A DNA stretch of 24,686 bases from Deltaproteobacteria bacterium (GCA_002716165.1 PAZT01000058.1:1-24686), one strand, 5' to 3'; numbered from the stretch's first letter, positions 8,463 through 17,090 are shown. Notes: generated by a model not told the origin, from the sequence alone. Made by a program: numbers and translations.

Positions 8463-10301
8463 GTGAACACTTTTTTAAGAAATATTGGGATTTGGCTGGT
8501 GATTGGACTGGTAATGCTTATGCTTTTCAATCTTGTTGGTCCGAGAGAATCAGACAAAAGTAAAATAACTTTTTCGGAATTTATTTCACAAATTGAATCT
8601 GGATCTGTTCTCGAGGTCTCTATTCGAGGCAGTCAAGTACATGGAGTTAGCAACACAAACGGCTCTTTCCAAACTCAGGTTCCGAATTATCCGGCATTGT
8701 TTGAAATACTTGATCGCCATCAAGTACGCGTAAAGGTAGAACCTACAGATCAAACAAATCTTTTTCTTGCTATTCTAAATAGCTGGCTGCCGATGATCCT
8801 TATAATTGGTATCTGGCTTTTCTTCATGCGACAGGTGCAGGGAGGCGGAAGTCGAGCGATGGGATTTGGAAAAATTCGTTCTAGAATTACAAACACTGAA
8901 GATAATCCAATAAAATTTGATGATGTTCAAGGGATTGATGAATCCAGAGAAGAACTAGAGGAAATAGTAGATTTTCTTAAAGACCCAGGAAAATTTGAGC
9001 GTCTCGGTGGCGAAATTCCTCGAGGAGTTTTACTGATGGGAGAGCCTGGTACAGGAAAAACTTTGCTTGCCAAGGCTATTGCGGGTGAAGCTGCAGTGCC
9101 TTTTTTTAGCATCAGTGGTTCTGATTTTGTGGAGATGTTTGTTGGTGTTGGTGCCAGTAGGGTTCGGGATATGTTTGTTCAGGGAAAAAAACACGCTCCG
9201 TGCATTATTTTTATAGACGAAATTGATGCTGTTGGAAGAAGTCGGGGCGCAGGACTCGGAGGAGGTAATGATGAGCGAGAACAAACGCTTAACCAATTGC
9301 TTGTGGAGATGGACGGATTTGAAGTCAATGAGGGAATTATTGTAATTGCAGCTACAAATCGTCCGGATGTGCTTGACCCAGCTCTGCTTCGTCCGGGTCG
9401 TTTTGACAGGCATGTTGTTGTGCCTGCCCCTGATATCAAGGGTCGTGAAAATATTCTCAAAACTCACAGCAAGAATATTGAGCTGGATAACGAAGTAAGT
9501 CTTAATACAATAGCTCGTGGGACTCCCGGTTTTACTGGTGCGGACCTAGCTAATCTTGTTAATGAGGCAGCTCTTTGGGCAGCAAGACAGGATAAGGAAA
9601 CTGTTGGTAAAGATGATTTTGAGCACGCTAGAGACAAAGTAATGATGGGAGCAGAAAGAAGAAGTCTTCTAATTAGTGAAGAAGAAAAAAAAACAACTGC
9701 TTATCACGAAGTTGGACATGCACTTGTAGCGGCAAGCATTGAGGAGGTTGACCCCGTCCACAAGGTGAGCATCATTCCACGTGGGAGGGCTTTAGGTGTT
9801 ACCATGCTCCTCCCAGAAGAAGATAGACACAGTCATAATAAACGAACTTTACTGGGACAAATTGCGATGACAATGGGAGGCCGTGCGGCAGAGCAGCTTG
9901 TGTTCAATCGTTACACTACAGGTGCAAGTGATGATCTTAAAAGAGCAACTGAACTTGCCCGCAAAATGGTTTGTCAGTGGGGTATGAGTGAAAAACTTGG
10001 ACCGTTGACATACGTGGAAGATCCGGGGCATGTATTTCTTGGACGTGACCTGCAACAACATAAGGAATTTAGCAATGAATCCATGCGCATTATAGATGAA
10101 GAAGTGCTGGAAATTCTAAGCTCCTCTTATGAGCGTGCAAAAAAAATATTAACCAAATACCGTAAGGCACTTGAATCTCTTGCGAAAATATTGATTGAGC
10201 AGGAAACTATTGATGGAGATTGTGTCTTACAGATTATGCAGAAATTTGAATCTAAAGCAAAAAAGAGTACTGTTAAGACGAAAAAACAAAAAACAAAATA
10301 A
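8463..10301 (+). CDS. ftsH: ATP-dependent zinc metalloprotease FtsH
   Basis: A 612-residue membrane AAA+ protease that degrades misfolded membrane proteins and regulatory substrates. Two membrane segments (~7-24 and ~104-123) flank a periplasmic domain. The AAA module has Walker A GEPGTGKT (193-200), pore loop FVGVG (226-230), Walker B IIFIDE (248-253) and the second region of homology (297-316, ending RPGRFDR). The protease has HEVGH (415-419) and the third zinc ligand D491. The usual Walker A is GPPGTGKT; here the second residue is Glu. A Lys-rich tail ends the protein. The start is GTG 8463. FtsH next to a diadenylate cyclase recalls the ftsH-folP-cdaA order of other bacteria, here without folP. 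Confidence 0.97.
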   Translation: MNTFLRNIGIWLVIGLVMLMLFNLVGPRESDKSKITFSEFISQIESGSVLEVSIRGSQVHGVSNTNGSFQTQVPNYPALFEILDRHQVRVKVEPTDQTNLFLAILNSWLPMILIIGIWLFFMRQVQGGGSRAMGFGKIRSRITNTEDNPIKFDDVQGIDESREELEEIVDFLKDPGKFERLGGEIPRGVLLMGEPGTGKTLLAKAIAGEAAVPFFSISGSDFVEMFVGVGASRVRDMFVQGKKHAPCIIFIDEIDAVGRSRGAGLGGGNDEREQTLNQLLVEMDGFEVNEGIIVIAATNRPDVLDPALLRPGRFDRHVVVPAPDIKGRENILKTHSKNIELDNEVSLNTIARGTPGFTGADLANLVNEAALWAARQDKETVGKDDFEHARDKVMMGAERRSLLISEEEKKTTAYHEVGHALVAASIEEVDPVHKVSIIPRGRALGVTMLLPEEDRHSHNKRTLLGQIAMTMGGRAAEQLVFNRYTTGASDDLKRATELARKMVCQWGMSEKLGPLTYVEDPGHVFLGRDLQQHKEFSNESMRIIDEEVLEILSSSYERAKKILTKYRKALESLAKILIEQETIDGDCVLQIMQKFESKAKKSTVKTKKQKTK

Positions 10302-10408
10302 CTTCAGAGATGATATTTTTCTGCAATACAAATTATAATTTTAGTAACGAAGAATTGCATATACTGTAATTAAGTAATACCTAAACTCTTACCCTTCCCG
10401 AAAAATCT

Positions 10409-11302
10409 GTGGAAACATTCTTGCCTTATTTTACTGGTAAATTTTCCCTTCGATGGCAAGATATTTTAGACGTTGCGCTCCTTTCACTTGTTTTCTACCG
10501 TATCTTGATTCTGATAAGGGGAACTCGGACTATCCCCATGCTTATTGGATTTGTCGCCCTTCTTGGCCTCTATCTAGTCTCACTAATGATGAATCTAGAA
10601 GCAACGCAGTTGCTTCTAGATAATTTAGGCCAATCACTGGTACTAGTACTTGTGGTTCTCTTTCAGGCTGATATAAGGAACGCTCTTGAGCAAATTGGAG
10701 TTTTTACCCTTTTCCGGGAAGGATTGAACAAAAAAAAGGATGTTGTGGACAGCATACTCCAAGCTTGCCTTGTTATGTCCCAGAAAAGCATCGGTGCGCT
10801 GATCGTACTAGAACAGGAAGTGGGTCTTAAAAATTATAGTGAACGTGGAACAAAGATAAACGCTGCTGTTAGTGAGTCGCTTTTGCTGAGTGTTTTTCAT
10901 CCTTCATCTCCTTTGCATGATGGAGCGGTTGTAATAAGTAATAAAGGTGATTTGCTTGCTGCTCAATGTATTCTGCCTGTTTCCATGAACAGCAGGCTAA
11001 GCTCTTCACTTGGGACGAGGCATCGAGCTGCTATAGGGCTGACTGAAGAAACTGATGCCGCAGTACTTATTGTTTCGGAAGAAAGAAAAGAAATCAGCTT
11101 AAGTTACCGTGGGCATTTGATTCGAGGAAAGAATCAAGATATTCGCAAATCCCTGCTGGAAGTACTTGAAGGAAAAATCCCTCCTGCAATCCAAAAAAAG
11201 GAAATTAAAGAAACTTTAAGTAAAAAATCAAATGTTAAAGCTGAAAAAAAGTCTCAAACTAATGAGGTTGAAGTAGCTTCAAAAAATACTACTCTGAAAT
11301 AA
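10409..11302 (+). CDS. cdaA: membrane diadenylate cyclase CdaA (c-di-AMP synthase)
   Basis: A 297-residue CdaA/DacA-type enzyme that joins two ATP into the second messenger c-di-AMP. Three hydrophobic segments lie near the N-terminus (~21-37, 43-60, 74-88). They are followed by a DAC domain with the catalytic DGA (171-173) in 'SPLHDGAVVI' and RHR (204-206) in 'LGTRHRAAIGL'. A Lys/Glu-rich tail (~255-297) is extra relative to the core. The start is GTG 10409; the 107-nt gap after ftsH holds a TATAAT at 10334-10339 but no clear -35. It lies 14 nt upstream of the YbbR gene, its usual regulatory partner. The glmM that often completes this operon is absent here. Confidence 0.95.
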   Translation: METFLPYFTGKFSLRWQDILDVALLSLVFYRILILIRGTRTIPMLIGFVALLGLYLVSLMMNLEATQLLLDNLGQSLVLVLVVLFQADIRNALEQIGVFTLFREGLNKKKDVVDSILQACLVMSQKSIGALIVLEQEVGLKNYSERGTKINAAVSESLLLSVFHPSSPLHDGAVVISNKGDLLAAQCILPVSMNSRLSSSLGTRHRAAIGLTEETDAAVLIVSEERKEISLSYRGHLIRGKNQDIRKSLLEVLEGKIPPAIQKKEIKETLSKKSNVKAEKKSQTNEVEVASKNTTLK

Positions 11303-11316
11303 AATTAATTTGAAAA

Positions 11317-12222
11317 ATGCGAATAGGTGTTTCCTATAAATTATTGGCTGTGATCTTGGCAATTTTCGTATGGTTTTTAGCAAGAAAATCTGGAGAACCA
11401 ATTCAGATGAGTTTTTATGCACCTGTGGTTTTCAAGAATGTTTCTTCAGCATTTCAAGTAATCTCCAATCCACCACAAGTAAATATAGTTGCACACACTA
11501 ATAGTAGGGAATCATTTAACCCACAGGAGATTCAGGCAGTCCTAGATTTAGAAGAAGCTAAGGAAGGAACATTATCATATGTTCTTACTGAAAACCATAT
11601 TTTGTCTCCAGTCAAGGTTCAAATTTCGCGAATTTATCCTTCGCAGATTACAGTAAGCATAGAAGAGTTGATCGAAAAAACTTATCCTATAAAACCTCGT
11701 TATCAGGGGAGACCAAAATCAGGTTACCTTCTTGGCGCTATTAAAATAGTTCCCGACGCTCTTACGATGCGTGGTCCACGTTCTGTGTTGGAAAAACTTG
11801 ATCATATATCAGCACATGATATTGAACTGGAAGGACTCAAAGAAAGCGTAACAATGCGGGTTGATCTTGACTTACCGGAAGGAAACGTGCAGATAATCCA
11901 CCAGGATGTTGATTATTATACTGCGGAAGTAACCATTAACAGTTTGCCAATCAGAAGAAGGTTTGACAATGTTTCTGTTCAATTAACTAATGTTGAATAT
12001 GCTAGTGTTATAAATCCTAAGACATTCAATGTTTTTGTGGAAGGGCCGGAAGGCATCATTAAAGAACTTGATAAAGATGATTTTTTTGGTGAAATTGATC
12101 TTTCATTGTTTGAGCCAGGAGAGTATCCTAAGGTAACGCCAAAAGTAGTCACACCAGAAGGGGTCAATGTCCTGCAGCAATGGCCCATTGTTTCTGTATG
12201 GGTAAAAAATGAAAAAAAATAA
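11317..12222 (+). CDS. cdaR: YbbR/CdaR-type regulator of diadenylate cyclase
   Basis: A 301-residue protein with a single N-terminal membrane anchor (~7-22, 'LLAVILAIFVWFLA') and an outward-facing part made of repeated YbbR-like beta domains. Two similar 'P.KP.Y.G.P..GY' and 'V.GP...' units are visible at ~127-160 and ~225-250. In Firmicutes, CdaR binds CdaA and modulates its activity; the same role is inferred here from adjacency. It is 14 nt after cdaA and 2 nt before pdxJ, so translational coupling is likely. Confidence 0.88.
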   Translation: MRIGVSYKLLAVILAIFVWFLARKSGEPIQMSFYAPVVFKNVSSAFQVISNPPQVNIVAHTNSRESFNPQEIQAVLDLEEAKEGTLSYVLTENHILSPVKVQISRIYPSQITVSIEELIEKTYPIKPRYQGRPKSGYLLGAIKIVPDALTMRGPRSVLEKLDHISAHDIELEGLKESVTMRVDLDLPEGNVQIIHQDVDYYTAEVTINSLPIRRRFDNVSVQLTNVEYASVINPKTFNVFVEGPEGIIKELDKDDFFGEIDLSLFEPGEYPKVTPKVVTPEGVNVLQQWPIVSVWVKNEKK

Positions 12223-12224
12223 AA

Positions 12225-12947
12225 ATGATAGCATTGCATATCAATATCGACCATGTTGCAACAGTCCGTCAGGCGCGACAGATAAGTGAGCCTGATCCGG
12301 TTACTGCAGCAGGAGTTGTTGAACTAGCAGGAGCGGATGGAATAACGATTCATCTTCGCGAAGATCGAAGACATATAATAGATAGGGATGTGCTAATTCT
12401 AAAGCAAACAGTTCAAACTAGACTGAATCTTGAGATGGCTGCCACAGAAGAAATGTTCGGTATTGCCCTCGAAATTAGACCGGATATTGTGACTCTAGTA
12501 CCAGAAAAACGTGCAGAGGTAACTACCGAAGGGGGACTTGATGTAATTGGAGCCTCAAATATAATGTGTGATGGAATTAAAAAGATTCGTGATGCAGGAA
12601 TTAGGGTAAGCCTTTTCATAGACCCCCAAGAAGATCAGATCAATGCAAGCAGAGAAATAGGAGCTGAGGATGTTGAATTACATACCGGCTGCTATGCTAA
12701 TGCAAAAAACAGAGCTGAATTTGAAAGTGAATACCAACGTCTTGTGTCTGGAGCAGAATTTGCCCATAAACAAAAATTGCAGGTAAATGCTGGACATGGA
12801 CTGAACTACATAAATACACAACGTATTTGCAGTCTCCCGCATTTACGCGAATTGAATATAGGTCACAGCATTGTCAGTCGATCAATTTTTGTTGGAATTT
12901 CTCAAGCAGTCAAGGAAATGAAAGAAATTATCATTCTTAATTCATAG
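12225..12947 (+). CDS. pdxJ: pyridoxine 5'-phosphate synthase
   Basis: A 240-residue PdxJ, a cytosolic TIM-barrel enzyme. It condenses 1-deoxy-D-xylulose 5-phosphate with 3-amino-2-oxopropyl phosphate to form pyridoxine 5'-phosphate (DXP-dependent vitamin B6 pathway). The N-terminus 'LHINIDHVATVRQAR' is diagnostic. Expected catalytic residues are present: H43 in 'ITIHLREDRRHI', E70 in 'NLEMA' and H191 in 'VNAGHGLNY'. Length matches the family. The start ATG 12225 is 2 nt after the cdaR stop. Confidence 0.97.
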   Translation: MIALHINIDHVATVRQARQISEPDPVTAAGVVELAGADGITIHLREDRRHIIDRDVLILKQTVQTRLNLEMAATEEMFGIALEIRPDIVTLVPEKRAEVTTEGGLDVIGASNIMCDGIKKIRDAGIRVSLFIDPQEDQINASREIGAEDVELHTGCYANAKNRAEFESEYQRLVSGAEFAHKQKLQVNAGHGLNYINTQRICSLPHLRELNIGHSIVSRSIFVGISQAVKEMKEIIILNS

Positions 12948-12951
12948 TTTT

Positions 12952-14421
12952 ATGACAAAAGAAATTATTATTAACCATACTTTGCATGAGACAAGGGTTG
13001 CTGTTTTAGATGGAGGAATACTCTCAGAAGTACACCACGAACGTGAAAAAGTAATTAGAGTTGTGGACAATATTTATAAAGGGAAAGTATTAAATGTTTT
13101 ACCGGGAATGGAGTCAGCATTTGTAGATATTGGTGAAGAAAGGGCAGCATTTTTACACATTGACGACATACTTCCTGAGAATGATATAATTGGCGAAACA
13201 ACTAGGGAAAACTCTGAAAAAAAAGAAATCGGGAAACTTGTTCATGAAGGACAAGATGTTCTAGTTCAGGTTTCAAAAGGTCCAATAGGTACAAAAGGAG
13301 CCCGTATTACAAACCATGTTTCTATACCCGGGAGAAATCTAGTTTATTTGCCTACGACTCGTACTTTAGGGGTTTCTCGTCAAATCAGCATGGAAAAAGA
13401 GCGTGAGAGACTCAAGGAAATTGTAGATCGATTGCGCCCTGAAAATTCTGGATTCATAATTAGAACTGTGGCAGAGGGGCATACCGAAGAAGATTTGCAT
13501 TCTGATATAAATTACCTCGTTTCTATCTGGAACGATATACTTGAAAAATTTCGAATACTACCCGCGCCCTCGCTTTTGCATTCAGATCTTAATGTTGTTT
13601 TCAGAACTATACGTGATATTTTTTCTTCTGATGTAAAAAAGCTTGTTGTAGATGATAAAATTCAATTTCAAAAAATTCATAGTTTTGTAAGATCCTATCT
13701 GCCGCGCTACAGTTCTGTACTAGAAAACTACTCAAAACCAGAACCACTATTTGATCATTACGGAATTGAAAATGAAATAGATCGTGCTCTGGGAAATAAA
13801 GTCTGGTTGCGTTCAGGAGGACACCTAGTTATAGACCAGACTGAAGCACTTACAGCAGTTGATGTAAATACAGGCCGTTTTGTCGGAAAGGAAAGTCATG
13901 AAAATACTATTTTTCGAACTAACATTGAGGCTGCTGAGGAAATTGTATACCAGTTGCAGTTGAGAAATATCGGAGGAATAATCATTATTGATTTCATTGA
14001 CATGGAAAGTCAGCAGCATCGACAGATGATTTACCAAACTTTAAAGGACCAACTTCGCACGGATAAGGCAAGAAGTAAGATTTTACAGATTAGTGAGATG
14101 GGATTGGTTGAAATGACACGTAAGCGCGATCGTGAAAATCTTAACCGGTACCTATGTGATCCATGCCCTTACTGTGATGGCACTGGACAGATAAAGTCAA
14201 CCTCTACAGTCAGTTACGAAATCTTTCGGGAAATTAGGAGAAGTTGCCGTCAAAACACTAATGGCTCCATAACGTTATTTTTGCATTCTGATGTTCAAAA
14301 ATATATCCAACAGGAAGAGCAGGAAGCAATTGAATCATTGGAAAGAGAAATGGGGCGCACCATTATTTTCAAAGTTTCAGACGATTTGCACCAAGAACAA
14401 TTTGAGCTTTACGAATATTGA
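12952..14421 (+). CDS. rng: ribonuclease G (RNase E/G family)
   Basis: A 489-residue RNase G-type endoribonuclease involved in 16S 5'-end maturation and mRNA decay. It has an N-terminal S1-like domain (~36-118) and an RNase H-like/5'-sensor region. The catalytic metal ligands are D304 in 'AVDVNTGRF' and D347 in 'IIIDFID'. The zinc-link is CPYC (405-408). It lacks the long C-terminal scaffold of RNase E, so the RNase G call fits. The start ATG 12952 is 4 nt after the pdxJ stop. Confidence 0.95.
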   Translation: MTKEIIINHTLHETRVAVLDGGILSEVHHEREKVIRVVDNIYKGKVLNVLPGMESAFVDIGEERAAFLHIDDILPENDIIGETTRENSEKKEIGKLVHEGQDVLVQVSKGPIGTKGARITNHVSIPGRNLVYLPTTRTLGVSRQISMEKERERLKEIVDRLRPENSGFIIRTVAEGHTEEDLHSDINYLVSIWNDILEKFRILPAPSLLHSDLNVVFRTIRDIFSSDVKKLVVDDKIQFQKIHSFVRSYLPRYSSVLENYSKPEPLFDHYGIENEIDRALGNKVWLRSGGHLVIDQTEALTAVDVNTGRFVGKESHENTIFRTNIEAAEEIVYQLQLRNIGGIIIIDFIDMESQQHRQMIYQTLKDQLRTDKARSKILQISEMGLVEMTRKRDRENLNRYLCDPCPYCDGTGQIKSTSTVSYEIFREIRRSCRQNTNGSITLFLHSDVQKYIQQEEQEAIESLEREMGRTIIFKVSDDLHQEQFELYEY

Positions 14422-14422
14422 A

Positions 14423-15160
14423 TTGATTAAGGAGGATGCTGCACAAAATTTTAGCAGGCATATTTCTGAAAATGTTTATCCGGGACGCGGTCTAGTTCTG
14501 GGCCGCAATGAAAAGAATTCATGGATTGCATTGTATTGGATAATGGGCCGAAGTGCTAATAGCAGAAATAGGATATTCTCTTACAAAAATTTTTTCTTAC
14601 GGACTGAGGCCGCTGATTCCTCAATAGTTGAAGATCCTTCACTAATAATTTATAATGCAATGCGGGATCAGGATGACTATATTGTGGTCTCAAACGGAAA
14701 ACATACGGACACAATCTGCAAAGGACTGCAAGATGGTAAAAGTTTTTACACATCTTTACATTCAGAAAAGCATGAGCCGGACCCTCCTAATTATACCCCC
14801 AGAATTTCAGGAATTATTAATAGAAAAGAGGAGTCAGTATTATTATCTATAATTAGCAAAAGTGATTTTTCTGTCGAGAAATCAGAATATCGTTTTTATT
14901 GCTACACCGGCATTGCACCTGGATATGGTTATGGTCTTACTACTTACATGAGTGATGGAGACCCGCTTAAGTCTTTTAATGTTAATCCACTTATTCTTCC
15001 TCTCCGGGGAAATGCAGAGCAAATCGCAAATTGTTTTTGGTTGGGACTAAATAAGGATAATAGGATTTCTCTGGCCGTTCGTGAGGTTAGTCAAACCGGT
15101 GAAGACCGGCTAAAAATAATTAACCGTAATCAGATAAAATCTGAAAAATATCAGTCTTAA
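14423..15160 (+). CDS. PurO-type IMP cyclohydrolase-like protein
   Basis: A 245-residue protein of the IMP_cyclohyd (PurO) family as found in bacteria. Recognisable blocks are 'YPGRGLVLGRN' (19-29), 'IMGRSANSRNRIF' (40-52), 'EDPSLIIYNAM' (70-80), 'VSNGKHTDTI' (89-98) and 'PPNYTPRISGI' (121-131). PurO closes FAICAR to IMP in the last step of purine synthesis, usually in archaea that lack the PurH cyclohydrolase. The start is uncertain. The chosen TTG 14423 lies 1 nt after the rng stop and leaves 18 residues before YPGRG; TTG 14402 is also possible. An in-frame ATG at 14291 would overlap rng by 131 nt and is unlikely. An AAGGAGG at 14429-14435 has no in-frame start at the right distance and is probably coding only. 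Confidence 0.78.
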   Translation: MIKEDAAQNFSRHISENVYPGRGLVLGRNEKNSWIALYWIMGRSANSRNRIFSYKNFFLRTEAADSSIVEDPSLIIYNAMRDQDDYIVVSNGKHTDTICKGLQDGKSFYTSLHSEKHEPDPPNYTPRISGIINRKEESVLLSIISKSDFSVEKSEYRFYCYTGIAPGYGYGLTTYMSDGDPLKSFNVNPLILPLRGNAEQIANCFWLGLNKDNRISLAVREVSQTGEDRLKIINRNQIKSEKYQS

Positions 15161-15261
15161 ACTATTTTTTAAGTGGTTTAAATCTTTTTATCAATTAAAT
15201 TAGTATTTCTTTTATGAGGATTAATTTATTTAAATAACCTTAGCTAAAGTAATTAATATAT

Positions 15262-16740
15262 ATGCTTGAGTCAGATAGAAGAAAATTTTTGAGGGTCTTG
15301 TTTGAGGCAAACTTTGAAGTTCGGGCTTCAGATTGGATTGATAATGAGGCTACTGGACTTGATATTTCACTTAATGGTTGTCGCTTCAATTGTAAACAAT
15401 CAATGTCTGATGGTGAAGTGATTAGCATTATTTTTAAACCGGGTTTAGAGCTAGAAGGCATAGTAAGATGGTGCTGGCCAATAGAATGGTATTTTCAGGC
15501 AGCTTTGTTTTTTAAAGATATTGTACAAGAAAATCAGGATAAGCTTAAGGCATATATTGAAGAAGTAACAGGAGAGAATTACCAAATGCAAAAAGATGAA
15601 GAAAACTTAAGGGAAAATACGATAGAATCTATAGAAAATTTTGAGGAAGATTTAGATCAAATTAATGAAAATTTACGTGTATCAATTACTGAATTGGAAG
15701 ATCAAGAAGAGTTGCCTAAAAATAGTAACGAAGATTTTGGTTTAGAGGAACTTCCTTCTCTTGAAGAAGATAATTTGCTTAACATTGACATTGCAGAGCC
15801 GATTGACAATGGATCTGGTTTTTTGGAAGTTGTGGAAGATCAGGAAGAATTGTCTGAAAATAGTAATGGAGATGCTGGTTTAGAGGAACTTCCTCCCCTT
15901 GAAGAAGCAGATTTACTTAATCTCGATATTGAGGACACAACAGAAAATTTTTCCAAAAATTCTGATACAAATGAAGTTGATGAAGGTGACATAAGCACAT
16001 TAAGTTTAGCAGGTCAACAAGTGGTATTGTTTGATCTAGTAGAAGATCAGGCAAGTCTATTAATTCAGTATCTCAGTGAACGTGCAGCGATGAAGGTTGA
16101 ATATGTTACAAAAAAAGAAAATCTTTGGAGACTGCTAAAAATAGATCCAACGGATTTAGTAATTCTTGAAACGGGTGCTCATGATAATTTAGAATCTATA
16201 GATGTTTTGAAGCAAACTAAAGATCAATTTCCAGAGGTCCATTTCATCTGTATTTCTGGCCCAGTCAGTTTGGAAAGACGTCTGCAGTTCTTAAATGCTG
16301 GTGCACTAGATTATTTGACCCGTCCATTGCATTTGTCAACAATTGCTCAAAGTGTTTTAGTGCATTTAAGTCATACTATGGATTTAGATTTTGCTGAAGA
16401 AACTACTAATCAAGGAGAAATGATGGCAGCTAATAAAGTGCTGCAAGAAGAGCTTGATTCAATGAAAGAACAGCGTGATGAGGCTATCGCCGATGCAAAA
16501 GTGATTGCTGCCGAGAGAGATGAAGCAAAAGTTGAAACGAAAGAACTTGAGCAAAAAGCAAAGCACTTGGCTGATGAAAAGGAAAGTATTTATCTTAATG
16601 AGGTTTTTGAGCAAGATGCTGAGTCAATAACAGATTCTTCTCAAATAGGTGCGGTCGAACAATCAAACGGAACTGTCAGTCTACTTGAAGAAGATTTAAC
16701 AATTTCTGGAGAAATTGATTTAATCGAAGAAGATTACTAG
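15262..16740 (+). CDS. PilZ domain - degenerate receiver protein with acidic linker
   Basis: A 492-residue cytosolic protein. Residues ~4-100 form a PilZ domain with the c-di-GMP signature: RRKFLR (6-11) and D-I-S-L-N-G (34-39). An acidic Glu/Asp/Asn-rich linker (~105-245) contains a 32-residue duplication. Residues ~251-368 have the pattern of a response-regulator receiver. However, the phospho-acceptor position is Glu (E303 in 'DLVILETG') and the conserved Lys is Arg (R354 in 'YLTRPL'). It is therefore probably not phosphorylated normally. Residues ~385-440 look like a coiled coil. No DNA-binding or enzymatic output domain is seen. It probably binds c-di-GMP and relays it by protein contact; the partner is unknown. 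Confidence 0.82.
   Translation: MLESDRRKFLRVLFEANFEVRASDWIDNEATGLDISLNGCRFNCKQSMSDGEVISIIFKPGLELEGIVRWCWPIEWYFQAALFFKDIVQENQDKLKAYIEEVTGENYQMQKDEENLRENTIESIENFEEDLDQINENLRVSITELEDQEELPKNSNEDFGLEELPSLEEDNLLNIDIAEPIDNGSGFLEVVEDQEELSENSNGDAGLEELPPLEEADLLNLDIEDTTENFSKNSDTNEVDEGDISTLSLAGQQVVLFDLVEDQASLLIQYLSERAAMKVEYVTKKENLWRLLKIDPTDLVILETGAHDNLESIDVLKQTKDQFPEVHFICISGPVSLERRLQFLNAGALDYLTRPLHLSTIAQSVLVHLSHTMDLDFAEETTNQGEMMAANKVLQEELDSMKEQRDEAIADAKVIAAERDEAKVETKELEQKAKHLADEKESIYLNEVFEQDAESITDSSQIGAVEQSNGTVSLLEEDLTISGEIDLIEEDY
15697..15930 (+). repeat. in-frame tandem duplication in the PilZ-protein linker
   Basis: Two copies, 15697-15792 and 15835-15930, start 138 nt (46 codons) apart. They encode 32-residue units that share 24 identical residues, each beginning EDQEEL and containing GLEELP.LEE. 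It is an internal domain-level repeat of the acidic linker, not a mobile element. Confidence 0.85.
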
Positions 16741-17033
16741 TTTTTAATTTCCTCGACTATAACTCGTACAATCGGAACCTGCACATATCCGCTTTCAACG
16801 CTCCAAAAATAGTAATAACCGCTTGTGGAGCCTTGTTCATCTTTGTGAGTTGTTACTTTCCCGTCACGCACTGTCCAGCTTTTAACTATCTTTCCACTAT
16901 CAGCTACATATGAAATACGCAGATCCTTCCCTAGTACATTATCCGCCTGCTTGAATATTTTGTTTCTCGATTCTTCTGTACAGCCTGCCAGAATCACTAG
17001 GAATAAAAAGAATACATAAATAATTTGTTGCAT
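16737..17033 (-). CDS. small lipoprotein of unknown function
   Basis: A 98-residue predicted lipoprotein. The N-terminus is hydrophobic and ends in lipobox L-A-G-C with lipidation at C18, so it is membrane anchored. The rest contains 'ISYVADSGKIVKSWTVRDGKV' in pieces and a Tyr-rich 'SGYYYFW' patch, suggesting a small beta-rich domain. I do not recognise the family. The start is ATG 17033, with AGAGGA (minus strand, ~17042-17037) 4 nt upstream. In-frame codons further upstream would add a charged leader before the signal and are unlikely. It converges on the PilZ gene; the two stop codons overlap in a shared CTAG. Confidence 0.75.
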   Translation of the reverse strand: MQQIIYVFFLFLVILAGCTEESRNKIFKQADNVLGKDLRISYVADSGKIVKSWTVRDGKVTTHKDEQGSTSGYYYFWSVESGYVQVPIVRVIVEEIKN

Positions 17034-17060
17034 AAATCCTCTTATAATCATCTTTAAAAT

Positions 17061-17090
17061 GTTACATCTCATCTTTGCCTGATATGACAA
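17061..17090 (-). promoter_or_regulatory. possible promoter of the small lipoprotein gene
   Basis: On the minus strand TTGTCA (17090-17085) is followed by an 18-nt spacer and TGTAAC (17066-17061). These match 5/6 and 4/6 of the sigma70 consensus. Transcription would start about 20 nt before the lipoprotein ATG. Confidence 0.3.

Noticed and set aside
10334..10339. TATAAT as a cdaA promoter
   Set aside because: The -10 is perfect but no acceptable -35 lies at 16-18 nt upstream, so it was left as a remark in the cdaA entry.
14291..14422. ATG 14291 as start of the PurO-like gene
   Set aside because: It would overlap the conserved end of rng by 131 nt, and the added residues are only the shifted reading of rng. 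Family homology begins shortly before YPGRG.
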